Source of the DNA: Metallococcus carri
GTDB lineage: Bacteria; Actinomycetota; Actinomycetes; Actinomycetales; Dermatophilaceae
Assembly: GCF_011440275.1 (NCBI RefSeq)
Contig: NZ_JAAOIV010000003.1
Coordinates: 248,001-312,000, forward strand
DNA: 64,000 bases
Reading direction: 5' to 3'
In this document: in pieces, positions 42,746-51,381 of the stretch
Layout of the letters: each line of letters opens with the position of its first letter
Position numbering within the stretch: the first letter of the stretch is position 1
Notes under the pieces: generated by a model
What the model saw: only the letters and a program-made list of their open reading frames with translations
The model's database searches: none
Told to the model about the DNA's origin: nothing
Made by a program: the position numbers and the translations under genes

Positions 42746-44422
42746 ATGCCGAACCGTCACCCCGCCATACTCCTGCCCGCCGCGTTCGCGCTTGCCGTCG
42801 CGCCGTTCGCCGTCACCTCGTCCGCCGCGGCCGACACTGGCCCGGTGACGAGCAACCCGCCCGCCACCTTCGGCCCGACCTGGGACAGCCCGCGCACCGC
42901 GGAGCAGCCGGTCCCGGTGCCGAACACCCCGTCCTGCTCGGTCACCGTGCTCACCCACGGTTTCGACAACTTCGATGTGGTGAAGACGCCCTACACTGCG
43001 CCGACCTGCGGCACGAAGGGCTACGCCAAGGCCGTGCTCAAGCTCGACGGCTCGGTCAAGGGACGGCAATACGACCGGCTCGGCCGCCTGGACATCAACG
43101 GCGTGCGGGTGCTCACCACCTCGACGCCGGAACCGAGCGCGGCAGGCATCACCTGGCACACCGAGAAGGACGTCACCGACCTGCTGCCAGTGCTCACCAA
43201 GAGCGGCACGAGCGCGATGGCGATCGGCAATGTCGTCAACGACACCTACACCGGTGTGTTCAACGTCAAGGTCACCATCGACTTCTACATCGCGCAGGGC
43301 CCGGTCAAGGCGGCCAGCACCGCCGATCAGGTGCTGCCACTCGCCGGCACACGATCCGAGAGCGGCGATCTGGTCGGCACCATCACCGCCCCGCGCAGCA
43401 GCGAACGCGTCACCGCGCAGGTCTACGCCACCGGCTCCGGCGGCGGGTGCGAGGAGTTCTGGGACACCTCGGCTCCGGCCTCGACCGGCTACTCCTGCCC
43501 CGACGGGCTGCCGTATCGCGAGGTCGACGTGCTGATCGACGGCAAGCTCGCCGGTGCCGCGCTGCCGATCGCGTATGTCTACACGGGCGGCTGGTCCAAC
43601 CCCTTTCTCTGGTACAACATCCCCTCCCCCGGCGCATTCAACATGGCACCGCTGGAGTACGACCTCACGCCCTTCGTCGGGGTGCTGAACGACGGCAAGG
43701 CCCATGAGGTGCGCGTCCAGGTCGCGGGCGGCCCGAGCAACGGATCCGGGTGGAGCCTCGCCGCCGTGATGCAGGTGTGGACCGACCCGCTCGGCCGGAC
43801 GCTCCCCGCGCAGCTGGTCAGCACGAGCGGCTCACCCGCCGCGATCCGGTCCCAGGTCACCGGCCAGAACGACAACGCCGGCTCGGTCACCATGGACGCG
43901 CGCCGCAGCTTCACCGCGACCGGGTGGGTCGACACCGCACGCGGGCGGGTCACCACCACCGTGCAGCGCACACTCACCAATGCCTCCCGGCATACCTGGA
44001 CCGATGGGGAGAGCCGGGACGACCTCGACGCGAACTGGTCCGACAAGCAGGTCGTCACCTCCGCCGAGAAGAACCGCAAGCCCTCGGTCGCCACCACCGC
44101 GCTCGACTGGTCCAAGAAGGGTTACATCACCTTCCTGCCGCACCCGGGCATCCCGGACGCCTACGACATCACCACCGACCTCACGATCGGCATCAACCGG
44201 GACGAGCAGTCGACCGTCTACGGCCGGCCCCAGCCGGGTCTGACGACGACGAATACCTTTACCGGACAAGCGAGTTGGCTGTATGGCGTGCCGCGTGAGC
44301 AGCGCACTGCGAGCTCCCACAGCAAGCAGGTCTACACCGCACGCACGGACGGCTCGGCATACCGGCACACGCTCGAGGCCGTCAACGGCTACTTCACCGT
44401 CGACGAGGAGCAGGGCCGCTGA
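42746..44422 (+). CDS. Secreted peptide-N-glycosidase A (PNGase A)-type protein
   Basis: 558 residues. A Sec signal (Arg/His N-region, AILLPAAFALAVAPFA core, cleavage near SSAAA-DT, about residue 29) precedes a domain with CEEFWD (about 232-237), PYREVDVLIDG, AYVYTGGWSNPFLWYN and EYDLTPFVG. These match the PNGase A family known mainly from plants and fungi, enzymes that remove N-linked glycans from glycopeptides. No membrane anchor. It overlaps the next permease gene by 4 nt (CTGA) and is thus translationally coupled to it. The bacterial substrate is unknown; family assignment is from recalled motifs. Confidence 0.82.
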   Translation: MPNRHPAILLPAAFALAVAPFAVTSSAAADTGPVTSNPPATFGPTWDSPRTAEQPVPVPNTPSCSVTVLTHGFDNFDVVKTPYTAPTCGTKGYAKAVLKLDGSVKGRQYDRLGRLDINGVRVLTTSTPEPSAAGITWHTEKDVTDLLPVLTKSGTSAMAIGNVVNDTYTGVFNVKVTIDFYIAQGPVKAASTADQVLPLAGTRSESGDLVGTITAPRSSERVTAQVYATGSGGGCEEFWDTSAPASTGYSCPDGLPYREVDVLIDGKLAGAALPIAYVYTGGWSNPFLWYNIPSPGAFNMAPLEYDLTPFVGVLNDGKAHEVRVQVAGGPSNGSGWSLAAVMQVWTDPLGRTLPAQLVSTSGSPAAIRSQVTGQNDNAGSVTMDARRSFTATGWVDTARGRVTTTVQRTLTNASRHTWTDGESRDDLDANWSDKQVVTSAEKNRKPSVATTALDWSKKGYITFLPHPGIPDAYDITTDLTIGINRDEQSTVYGRPQPGLTTTNTFTGQASWLYGVPREQRTASSHSKQVYTARTDGSAYRHTLEAVNGYFTVDEEQGR

Positions 44423-45225
44423 CCACCTCCGATCTCACCGCCTACCGGGCGGTCCTCGGCTCACGGCTGCGCAGCCAGCGCAGCTATCGCGCGAACTTCC
44501 TGATCGACCTGGGCAGTTCGTTCCTCGTCGGCTTCGTCGAACTCGCCGAGGTGTGGCTGGTCTTCCACAACGTCAAGGCGCTCGGCGGGCTGACCTTCAC
44601 CCAGGTGCTGCTGGTCTTCGGCATCGCCGATGTCTGCTTCTCGCTGGCCGATATGTTCTTCGGCCACCTGGACTCGCTGCCGACCTACCTGCGGCAGGGC
44701 ACGCTCGACGTGTTCTACCTGCGACCCCAGCCGTTGCTGCTGCAACTGATCACCAGCGACATCTCCCTGCGACGGCTCTCGCGCGCCTCGGTCGGACTCG
44801 CCAGCATGGTGATCGCGCTGTGGCTCAACGACATTCACTGGAGCGCGGCCACCGTCGGGTTGCTCGCGATGACCATGATCTGCTCGACCGCGATCTACTG
44901 CGCGGTCTACGTCTGGGCTGCCGGCGCGCAGTTCTTCCTCGTCAACGGGGCGGAGTTCACCAACGCCTTCGTCTACGGCGGGCGGTATGCTGCGACGCAG
45001 CCCGCCTCGGTCTGGAACAAGCCGCTGAAGGTGGTCTTCGGGTTCATCTTCCCGATGGCGATCACCGCCTATGTCCCGACGCTCGCCCTGCTCGGCCTGC
45101 CGGGGCCGTCCTGGCTGCCCGCGTGGCTCGCCTGGACGACACCGCTCTTCGCGGCGTGGAGCTGGATCTTCGGCCTGGCATTCTGGCGGTTCGGGGTGCG
45201 GCACTATCAAGGGGGTGGCGGGTGA
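44419..45225 (+). CDS. ABC-2 type exporter permease, subunit 2, apparent CTG start
   Basis: 268 residues if translated from CTG 44419, equal to subunit 1. The N-terminus then reads LTTSDLTAYRAVLGSRL...YRANFLID, the amphipathic segment this family needs; the first in-frame ATG/GTG/TTG is at 44551, inside helix 1 and without a ribosome-binding site. GAGGAG (44405-44410) lies 8 nt before the CTG, and CTG overlaps the PNGase A-type stop as CTGA. Six helices follow (COG3694-type). It ends overlapping the ATPase start (GTGA). Confidence 0.85.
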   Translation: MTTSDLTAYRAVLGSRLRSQRSYRANFLIDLGSSFLVGFVELAEVWLVFHNVKALGGLTFTQVLLVFGIADVCFSLADMFFGHLDSLPTYLRQGTLDVFYLRPQPLLLQLITSDISLRRLSRASVGLASMVIALWLNDIHWSAATVGLLAMTMICSTAIYCAVYVWAAGAQFFLVNGAEFTNAFVYGGRYAATQPASVWNKPLKVVFGFIFPMAITAYVPTLALLGLPGPSWLPAWLAWTTPLFAAWSWIFGLAFWRFGVRHYQGGGG

Positions 45226-46103
45226 TCATCGAAACCGACCAGCTGACAAGGGAATTCAAGCGGCGCGGCAAGCCCAAGCTGGTAGCCGTCGACCACTTGG
45301 ACATCCGGGTCGAGCCGGGCGAGACCGTCGGCTATATCGGTGCCAACGGTGCTGGCAAGTCGACCACGATCAAGATGCTCACCGGCATCCTCGTGCCGAC
45401 CAGCGGCAGCGTGCGCACTTGCGGACTCGACCCGCTGAAGCAGCGGCGCGAACTCGCCCGCCGCGTGGGCGTGGTCTTCGGCCAGCGCTCGCAGCTGTGG
45501 TGGGATCTGCCGACGGCCGAGTCGTTCACGATCCTCGGCGCGATCCACCACCTCGGCCGCACCGAACTCACCGCCCGCCGCGACGAACTCGTCGAGCAAC
45601 TCGAGCTCGGCGAGTTCCTCTCGACCCCGGTCCGGCAACTGTCCCTCGGCCAGCGGATGCGCGCGGAAGTCGCTGCGGCACTGCTGCATTCGCCGCAACT
45701 GATCATCCTGGACGAGCCGACGATCGGCCTCGACGTGCTGTCCAAGCAGCGGCTGCGCGACTTCCTGGTCGCCGAACGCCGCCGCCACGGCACCACCCTG
45801 CTGCTCACCACCCACGACATGGGCGACATCGAGCGCCTCTGCGAGCGCGTCCTCGTCGTCGACCACGGCCGTCTGGCGTATGACGGCTCGCTCGCCGGCC
45901 TGTCCCGCACGGTCGGCGCCCAGCGGGTGCTGGTGGTGGACCTGGCCGACGGGACGCGGCAAAGGATCCCGTTCGACGCCGAAAAGGTCACTGCCGCAAC
46001 GGTTTTGGCGCAGGCGAGTGAGCGCGCGGAGGTGCGTGATCTGTCGATCGAGGAGCCGGACATCGAGGACGTCGTGCGGCGGATTTACTCCGCGGCGCGA
46101 TGA
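45222..46103 (+). CDS. ABC transporter ATP-binding protein (ABC-2 exporter)
   Basis: 293 residues. Walker A GANGAGKST (about 43-51), Q-loop FGQRSQLWW, signature LSLGQRMRAE, Walker B LIILDEPTIGLD and H-loop TTHDM are all intact, so it should be active. It has the COG4586-type C-terminal extension (LVVDLADGTRQRIPF...). GTG 45222 overlaps the permease stop by 4 nt. Energises the two-permease exporter encoded just upstream; the substrate is not evident. Confidence 0.93.
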   Translation: MIIETDQLTREFKRRGKPKLVAVDHLDIRVEPGETVGYIGANGAGKSTTIKMLTGILVPTSGSVRTCGLDPLKQRRELARRVGVVFGQRSQLWWDLPTAESFTILGAIHHLGRTELTARRDELVEQLELGEFLSTPVRQLSLGQRMRAEVAAALLHSPQLIILDEPTIGLDVLSKQRLRDFLVAERRRHGTTLLLTTHDMGDIERLCERVLVVDHGRLAYDGSLAGLSRTVGAQRVLVVDLADGTRQRIPFDAEKVTAATVLAQASERAEVRDLSIEEPDIEDVVRRIYSAAR

Positions 46104-46113
46104 ACGAGGCCCG

Positions 46114-46467
46114 ATGAACGAGGTCGTCCGCGAGCAGGTCCACACGATCGCCCGGCTGGTGCCGCCCGGCCGGGTCGTCAGCTACGGCGACATCGCCGGC
46201 ATGCTGCTGATCAACCCGCGCCAGGTCGGCCAGATCATGGCGGCCAGCCGCCCGGAGGACGAGCTGCCGTGGTGGCGGATCACCAGCTCGTATGGCGACC
46301 TGCCGCGCCACCTGCGCGACGAGGGATTCGCGATCTGGGCGGAGGAGGGCATCACCGTCAAACCCAACGAATTGGGTTGTCGCATCAAGGATTTCCGCGC
46401 CGACCTGGCCGAGGTGGCGAACGCCGCCGAGGCAGAGCTCGGGCCGTTGCCGGGAGTCAGTGGTTAG
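46114..46467 (+). CDS. Alkyltransferase-like (ATL) / MGMT-family DNA-binding protein
   Basis: 117 residues of the MGMT C-terminal fold: VPPGRVVSYGDIAGM (winged helix, about 16-30) and RQVGQIMAA. The active-site motif PCHR is replaced by PWWR (52-55), so alkyl transfer is impossible; ATL proteins with Trp at this place bind O6-alkylguanine and recruit nucleotide excision repair. It begins 10 bp after the ATPase stop; a duplicated GATGAACGAGG around both sites creates a decoy ATG at 46100. Convergent stop overlap with argA. Confidence 0.9.
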   Translation: MNEVVREQVHTIARLVPPGRVVSYGDIAGMLLINPRQVGQIMAASRPEDELPWWRITSSYGDLPRHLRDEGFAIWAEEGITVKPNELGCRIKDFRADLAEVANAAEAELGPLPGVSG

Positions 46468-46961
46468 AAGGTCAGCAGCATCCGGGTGTTGCCGAGCGTG
46501 TTCGGCTTCACCCGGTCCAGGTCGAGGAACTCGGCGACACCTTCGTCGTAGGACTGCAGCAGCTCGGCATACACCTCGGGCTCGGCGGGCGCGCCGTCCA
46601 TCTCCTCGAAGCCGTGCGCGGCGAAGAACTCCGTCTCGAAGGTGAGGCAGAAGACCCGCTCGACACCGAGGGCTCGCGCCCGGTCCAGCAACTGGGCGAG
46701 CAGCCCATGCCCCACTCCGAGCCCGCGCACCGCCGGCGAGACTGCGAGCGTGCGCACCTCCGCCACGTCCTCCCACATCACGTGCAGCGCGCCGCAGCCG
46801 ACCAGCTCGCCATCGCGCTCGGCGACCAGGAACTCCTGCACCGACTCGTAATAGGACACCGCCGGCTTGGGCACGATCGCGCGCGACTCGACATACGGCC
46901 GGACGATCTCGCGCATGGCCCGCACGTCATGCGCCGTCGCGGGGCGGATCAGGAAGCTCAC
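46464..46961 (-). CDS. argA: Amino-acid N-acetyltransferase (ArgA-type, standalone GNAT)
   Basis: 165 residues of the short actinobacterial NAGS type (like Rv2747): N-terminal IRPATAHDVRAMREIV, acetyl-CoA motif VSPAVRGLGVGHGLL and FETEFFAAHGFEEMD. Acetylates glutamate (or glutamine) at the first step of arginine synthesis. It lacks the amino-acid kinase domain of classical ArgA. GTG 46961 follows a TATCGT box by 6 nt. No other arg genes are near. Confidence 0.9.
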   Translation of the reverse strand: MSFLIRPATAHDVRAMREIVRPYVESRAIVPKPAVSYYESVQEFLVAERDGELVGCGALHVMWEDVAEVRTLAVSPAVRGLGVGHGLLAQLLDRARALGVERVFCLTFETEFFAAHGFEEMDGAPAEPEVYAELLQSYDEGVAEFLDLDRVKPNTLGNTRMLLTF

Positions 46962-46973
46962 GCGCGCACGATA
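46962..46973 (-). promoter_or_regulatory. Putative leaderless argA promoter (-10 TATCGT)
   Basis: Minus-strand TATCGT (46973-46968) ends 6 nt before GTG 46961, just downstream of the clpC terminator. Confidence 0.45.
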
Positions 46974-46988
46974 TCGACAGATGACGAA

Positions 46989-47018
46989 GGGGCCGGGTGG
47001 CGTTCACCACCCGGCCCC
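46989..47018 (-). terminator. clpC terminator
   Basis: Perfect 12-bp stem GGGGCCGGGTGG / CCACCCGGCCCC with loop CGTTCA, 14 bp beyond the clpC stop. Confidence 0.88.
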
Positions 47019-47032
47019 CGCGTTTGCAGGAC

Positions 47033-49597
47033 TCAGTCCTTGTCGAGGTTGACCTCACCCGAACCCGAGGACGAGCCGCCCTCGCTGATCGCGGCGGTCT
47101 CGGCCTCGAGGGAGTCCGGAGCCGTCGCGCGCGGCGTGCCGCGGAAGGTGAAGGTCGCGTCCTTGCCGTCGCCGTCGGTGTCGACCAGGACGATCTCGCC
47201 GGAGGCGAGCTCGCCATACAGGATCTTCTCCGACAGGGCGTCCTCGATCTCGCGCTGGATCGTGCGACGCAGCGGGCGCGCACCCAGGGCCGGGTCATAG
47301 CCGCGCTTGGCGAGCAGCTTCTTGGCCGCCGGGGTCAGCTCGATCGCCATGTCCTTGTCCTTCAGGCGCTCGTCCAGCTTGGCCACCATCAGGTCGACGA
47401 TCTGGACGATCTCGGCCTCGCTCAGCTGCGGGAAGACGATGGTGTCATCGACACGGTTCAGGAACTCGGGGCGGAAGTGCTGCTTCAGCTCCTCGTTGAC
47501 CTTCGCCTTCATCTTCTCGTATGACGTGGCCGTGTCGTTGCCGGACGCGAAGCCCAGCGAGACGCCCTTGGCGATGTCACGCGTGCCGAGGTTGGTGGTC
47601 ATGATGATGATGGTGTTCTTGAAGTCGACCACCCGGCCCTGGCTGTCGGTCAGGCGACCGTCCTCCAGGATCTGCAACAGGCTGTTGAAGATGTCCGGGT
47701 GTGCCTTCTCGATCTCATCGAAGAGCACCACCGAGAACGGCTTGCGGCGCACCTTCTCGGTGAGCTGGCCGCCCTCCTCGTAGCCGACATACCCGGGCGG
47801 GGAGCCGAACAGTCGCGAGACCGTGTGCTTCTCGCCGTATTCGGACATGTCGAGCGTGATGAGCGCGTCGTCGTCGCCGAAGAGGAACTCCGCGAGCGCC
47901 CGCGCCAGCTCGGTCTTACCGACACCGGTCGGACCGGCGAAGATGAACGAGCCACCGGGACGGCGCGGGTCCTTCAGACCAGCACGGGTGCGGCGGATGG
48001 CCTGCGACAGCGCCTTGATGGCGTCGTCGTTGCCGACGATCCGCTTGTGCAGCTCGTCCTCCATGCGCAGCAGGCGAGCCGACTCCTCCTCGGTCAACTG
48101 GAAGACCGGTATGCCGGTCGAAGCGGCCAGCACCTCGGCGATCAGCTCGTCGTCGACCTCGGCCACGACGTCCTGGTCACCAGCACGCCATTCCTTCTCC
48201 CGGTTGGCCTTGGCCTCGATGAGCTTCTTCTCGTCGTCACGCAGCGAGGCGGCCTTCTCGAAGTCCTGGCCGTCGATGGCCGATTCCTTCTCCCGGCGCA
48301 CGTGCGCGATCTTCTCGTCGAACTCGCGCAGATCGGCCGGAGCTGTCATCCGGCGGATGCGCAGGCGCGCGCCCGCCTCGTCGACCAGGTCGATCGCCTT
48401 GTCCGGCAGGTGCCGGTCGTTGACATAGCGGTCGGCCAGGTTGACCGCCGACACCAGCGCGGCGTCGGTGATCGTCACCCGGTGGTGTGCCTCGTAGCGG
48501 TCGCGCAGGCCCTTGAGGATCTCGATGGCGTGCGGGATCGAGGGCTCGGCCACCTGGATCGGCTGGAACCGGCGCTCCAGCGCGGCGTCCTTCTCGATGT
48601 GCTTGCGGTATTCGTCGAGCGTCGTCGCACCGATGGTCTGCAGCTCGCCACGAGCCAGCATCGGCTTGAGGATCGACGCGGCGTCGATGGCGCCCTCGGC
48701 AGCACCGGCACCGACGAGGGTGTGGATCTCGTCGATGAACAAGATGATGTCGCCGCGGGTGCGGATCTCCTTGAGCACCTTCTTCAGGCGCTCCTCGAAG
48801 TCACCGCGGTAGCGCGAGCCGGCGACCAACGACCCGAGGTCGAGGGTGTAGAGCTGCTTGTCCTTCAGCGTCTCGGGCACGTCACCGCGCACGATGTCGG
48901 CCGCGAGCCCCTCGACGACGGCGGTCTTGCCGACGCCGGGCTCACCGATGAGGACCGGGTTGTTCTTGGTGCGGCGCGACAGGACCTGCATGACGCGCTC
49001 AATTTCCTTCTCGCGCCCGATCACCGGGTCGAGCTTGCCTTCGCGCGCGGCCTGGGTCAGGTTGCGGCCGAACTGGTCCAGGACCAACGAACCGGCCGGG
49101 GTCCCGGCCTCCGGGTTGGGGCCGCCGACACCGGCGCCGGCCTTCTCGCCCTGCCCGCCCTGGTAGCCGGACACGAGCTGGATGACCTGCTGGCGCACGC
49201 GCGGCAGGTCGGCGCCCATCTTGACGAGCACCTGCGCAGCAACACCCTCGCCCTCACGGATCAGGCCGAGCAGGATGTGCTCGGTGCCGATATAGGAGTG
49301 GTTGAGCTGCAGGCCCTCCCGCAACGACAGCTCCAGCACCTTCTTGGCGCGGGGCGTGAACGGGATGTGGCCGGACTGGGTCTGGTGCGAGGGGCCGATG
49401 ATCTCCTGGACCTGCTCGCGCACAGCCTCCAAGGAAATGCCGAGGCTCTCCAGAGCCTGGGCGGCAACGCCCTCCCCCTCGTGGATCAGACCCAGGAGGA
49501 TGTGTTCCGTGCCGATGTAGTTGTGGTTGAGCATGCGCGCCTCTTCCTGGGCGAGCACGACAACGCGCCGGGCACGGTCGGTAAACCGTTCGAACAT
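47033..49597 (-). CDS. clpC: ATP-dependent Clp protease ATP-binding subunit ClpC
   Basis: Hsp100 unfoldase that feeds substrates to ClpP. 854 residues: duplicated Clp N-domain (about 1-145), NBD1 with GEPGVGKT, a UVR-type middle domain ([14 protein letters not shown]), NBD2 with [11 protein letters not shown] and a ClpP-binding loop near the C-terminus, then a Ser/Gly-rich acidic tail. AGGGAG precedes the ATG. Monocistronic, with its own terminator. Equivalent of essential ClpC1 in mycobacteria. Confidence 0.98.
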   Translation of the reverse strand: MFERFTDRARRVVVLAQEEARMLNHNYIGTEHILLGLIHEGEGVAAQALESLGISLEAVREQVQEIIGPSHQTQSGHIPFTPRAKKVLELSLREGLQLNHSYIGTEHILLGLIREGEGVAAQVLVKMGADLPRVRQQVIQLVSGYQGGQGEKAGAGVGGPNPEAGTPAGSLVLDQFGRNLTQAAREGKLDPVIGREKEIERVMQVLSRRTKNNPVLIGEPGVGKTAVVEGLAADIVRGDVPETLKDKQLYTLDLGSLVAGSRYRGDFEERLKKVLKEIRTRGDIILFIDEIHTLVGAGAAEGAIDAASILKPMLARGELQTIGATTLDEYRKHIEKDAALERRFQPIQVAEPSIPHAIEILKGLRDRYEAHHRVTITDAALVSAVNLADRYVNDRHLPDKAIDLVDEAGARLRIRRMTAPADLREFDEKIAHVRREKESAIDGQDFEKAASLRDDEKKLIEAKANREKEWRAGDQDVVAEVDDELIAEVLAASTGIPVFQLTEEESARLLRMEDELHKRIVGNDDAIKALSQAIRRTRAGLKDPRRPGGSFIFAGPTGVGKTELARALAEFLFGDDDALITLDMSEYGEKHTVSRLFGSPPGYVGYEEGGQLTEKVRRKPFSVVLFDEIEKAHPDIFNSLLQILEDGRLTDSQGRVVDFKNTIIIMTTNLGTRDIAKGVSLGFASGNDTATSYEKMKAKVNEELKQHFRPEFLNRVDDTIVFPQLSEAEIVQIVDLMVAKLDERLKDKDMAIELTPAAKKLLAKRGYDPALGARPLRRTIQREIEDALSEKILYGELASGEIVLVDTDGDGKDATFTFRGTPRATAPDSLEAETAAISEGGSSSGSGEVNLDKD

Positions 49598-49745
49598 CAG
49601 ATGTCTCCCTGCTCTGGCTGATCACTCACGATGCTAGTCGGACCGACCACGCCTGGCGCGGGCCGACCGAACTTCGAGGTGGACAACGCGAGCGATGCCG
49701 AGGTTGTTCCGGCCGAACCGCTATACCGAATCTTTACTTTCGCCC

Positions 49746-49759
49746 TACGATCCTGCGCT
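49746..49759 (+). promoter_or_regulatory. Putative leaderless promoter (-10 TACGAT)
   Basis: TACGAT (49746-49751) ends 8 nt before ATG 49760, in an AT-richer stretch. Confidence 0.45.
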
Positions 49760-50842
49760 ATGGGGAAGCTCAGGTTGAGCGCGGTGGGGGTCTCGCTTGA
49801 GGTGCGCGCGCCGGAGGACGATCTGCCGAGGCTGCGCGAGCAGTGGTCGCGGTGCCTCGACGGCGTCGGGCCTGAACCCGCCGAGACGATCGAGACTCGC
49901 GGCGGCGCCGACGCTGACTACGAGCTCACCACCCAGGTCACGGTCGCGGCAATCACCCAGCAGGCGGGGCGGCTGACGATGCTGCACGCCGCGGGCGTGT
50001 CCGACGCCGAGGGCCGGGTCGCCGCGCTGGTCGCCGCCTCCGGCACCGGCAAGACCACCGCGGCCAGATATCTGTGCGAACGGGGCTGGGGTTATGTCTC
50101 CGATGAGACCGTGGCGATCGACGCGGACGGCGCCGTGACGCCATACCCCAAGCCGCTGTCGGTGATCCGCGGCGCGGGGCGGCCCAAGCATCAGCACAGC
50201 CCGGACGAGCTCGGCCTGGGCGTGCCGCGCGGGCAGCTGCGGCTCGGCCGCGTCATCTTGCTCGAGCGGGATGACGATTTCGGCGGCGAGCCGGGCCTCG
50301 AGCCGGTCGGGCTGGTGGACTCGCTGCTCGCGCTCATCCCGCAGACCTCCGCCCTCCCCTCGCAGCCGGCGCCCCTGCGCACCCTGGCCCGGCACTTGCA
50401 GGAGACCGGCGGGGCGGTCCGGCTGCGCTATCGCGAGATCGCCGACGCGGCGGCGCTGATCGAGCGGGCGATGGACCCCTCGACGGCGACCGAGGTGTAT
50501 GCCGAGGACCTGCCGCCGCAGAGTGATCCCGCCGGTCCCCCGGCGACGCCGCTGCCGACACCTGCGGACGAGGAGTTGCCGGAGTTCGCGCTCTATCTGC
50601 GCGGCCCGTATGCCGACGCGGTCGCCGACGAGGACAACGTGCTGGTGCTCGTCGGCAACCATCCCTTCGGGCTCGCCGGCGTCGGCGACGTGATCTGGCG
50701 GACCACCGCGCGGGCGACCGAGCTGCCCGAACTGGAGCAGGTGTGCGAGGAGACCTTCGGCGCCCACCCGGACTCGGGCCGGATCGTGCGCGAGACGGTG
50801 CGCGCGATGCTGCAGCACGGCCTGCTGCAGCGGATCGGTTGA
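49760..50842 (+). CDS. HprK-like P-loop protein fused to a PqqD-like domain
   Basis: 360 residues. The central P-loop ASGTGKTTAARYLCERG (about 93-109) followed by GYVSDETVAI and PYPKPLSVI resembles HPr kinase-like proteins found with lasso-peptide and other RiPP clusters. After a Pro-rich linker (about 255-275) the C-terminal 75 residues (NHPFGLAGVGDVIWRTT...VCEETFG...VRETVRAMLQHGLL) have the pattern of PqqD, a peptide-binding domain. ATG 49760 was preferred over an upstream start because of the TACGAT box. No precursor peptide or cyclase gene is adjacent. Role unknown. Confidence 0.75.
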   Translation: MGKLRLSAVGVSLEVRAPEDDLPRLREQWSRCLDGVGPEPAETIETRGGADADYELTTQVTVAAITQQAGRLTMLHAAGVSDAEGRVAALVAASGTGKTTAARYLCERGWGYVSDETVAIDADGAVTPYPKPLSVIRGAGRPKHQHSPDELGLGVPRGQLRLGRVILLERDDDFGGEPGLEPVGLVDSLLALIPQTSALPSQPAPLRTLARHLQETGGAVRLRYREIADAAALIERAMDPSTATEVYAEDLPPQSDPAGPPATPLPTPADEELPEFALYLRGPYADAVADEDNVLVLVGNHPFGLAGVGDVIWRTTARATELPELEQVCEETFGAHPDSGRIVRETVRAMLQHGLLQRIG

Positions 50843-50852
50843 TCGAGGCCGG

Positions 50853-51368
50853 TCAGGAGACGAGGCGCGGCACCCAGGCGTCGAGCTCCGCCGCGATCTC
50901 CTCGGCGATCTGGGCCATCGCCCGCTCGCCGCGCCGGAAGGGGTCGGCAACATCGTCGCCCGAGCGCGACGGCGGCCTCAGCGCCGCCACCTCGGTCAGC
51001 AGATCCTCGCCCCGAGCGATCGTCGAGCGGGCCCCGCGCCCGAACTGGCGCAGCGTGTAGACCGAGCGCAGCCGCGCCGGGAAGTCGTCCAGCACCACCG
51101 TGCGGTGGTGCCGCTCCATCCCGAGCACCAGGTCCGCGCCCTGCACCAGCTCCGGGGCCAGCTGGCGCGAGACGAAGCCGTCCGCCGAGCCACCACGAGC
51201 CTGCAGCTCCGCCACCATGAGGGGGTCCATCGCCGCTCCGCGCAGCGCCTGCGTGCCCGCGCTCACGAAAGTCCAGGGACTCGACGGCCCGGCCAGGCGG
51301 GCGGCATACCTCTCGGCGAAGGCAGACCGGCAGATGTTGCCGGTGCAGACAAACAGCAGCGAGGGCAC
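50853..51368 (-). CDS. Low molecular weight protein-tyrosine phosphatase family protein
   Basis: 171 residues beginning SLLFVCTGNICRS: the C-x5-R-S phosphate loop (Cys about 8) of LMW-PTPs. The general-acid region appears as VADPFRRG near residue 148. Could dephosphorylate protein Tyr or act in polysaccharide export; no kinase is adjacent. GTG 51368 follows a TAGATT box by 7 nt, which overlaps the ku stop. Convergent with the HprK-like gene, 10 bp apart. Confidence 0.9.
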   Translation of the reverse strand: MPSLLFVCTGNICRSAFAERYAARLAGPSSPWTFVSAGTQALRGAAMDPLMVAELQARGGSADGFVSRQLAPELVQGADLVLGMERHHRTVVLDDFPARLRSVYTLRQFGRGARSTIARGEDLLTEVAALRPPSRSGDDVADPFRRGERAMAQIAEEIAAELDAWVPRLVS

Positions 51369-51381
51369 GGACGGCAATCTA
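51369..51381 (-). promoter_or_regulatory. Putative leaderless LMW-PTP promoter (-10 TAGATT)
   Basis: Minus-strand TAGATT (51381-51376) begins with the ku stop codon TAG and ends 7 nt before GTG 51368. Confidence 0.45.

Noticed and set aside
44551-45225. Permease 2 starting at GTG 44551
   Set aside because: Removes the N-terminal amphipathic helix and part of helix 1, has no SD; CTG 44419 fits better.
47699-49621. 640-codon open frame antisense to clpC
   Set aside because: Mirror of ClpC codons, no domain, no promoter or ribosome-binding site.
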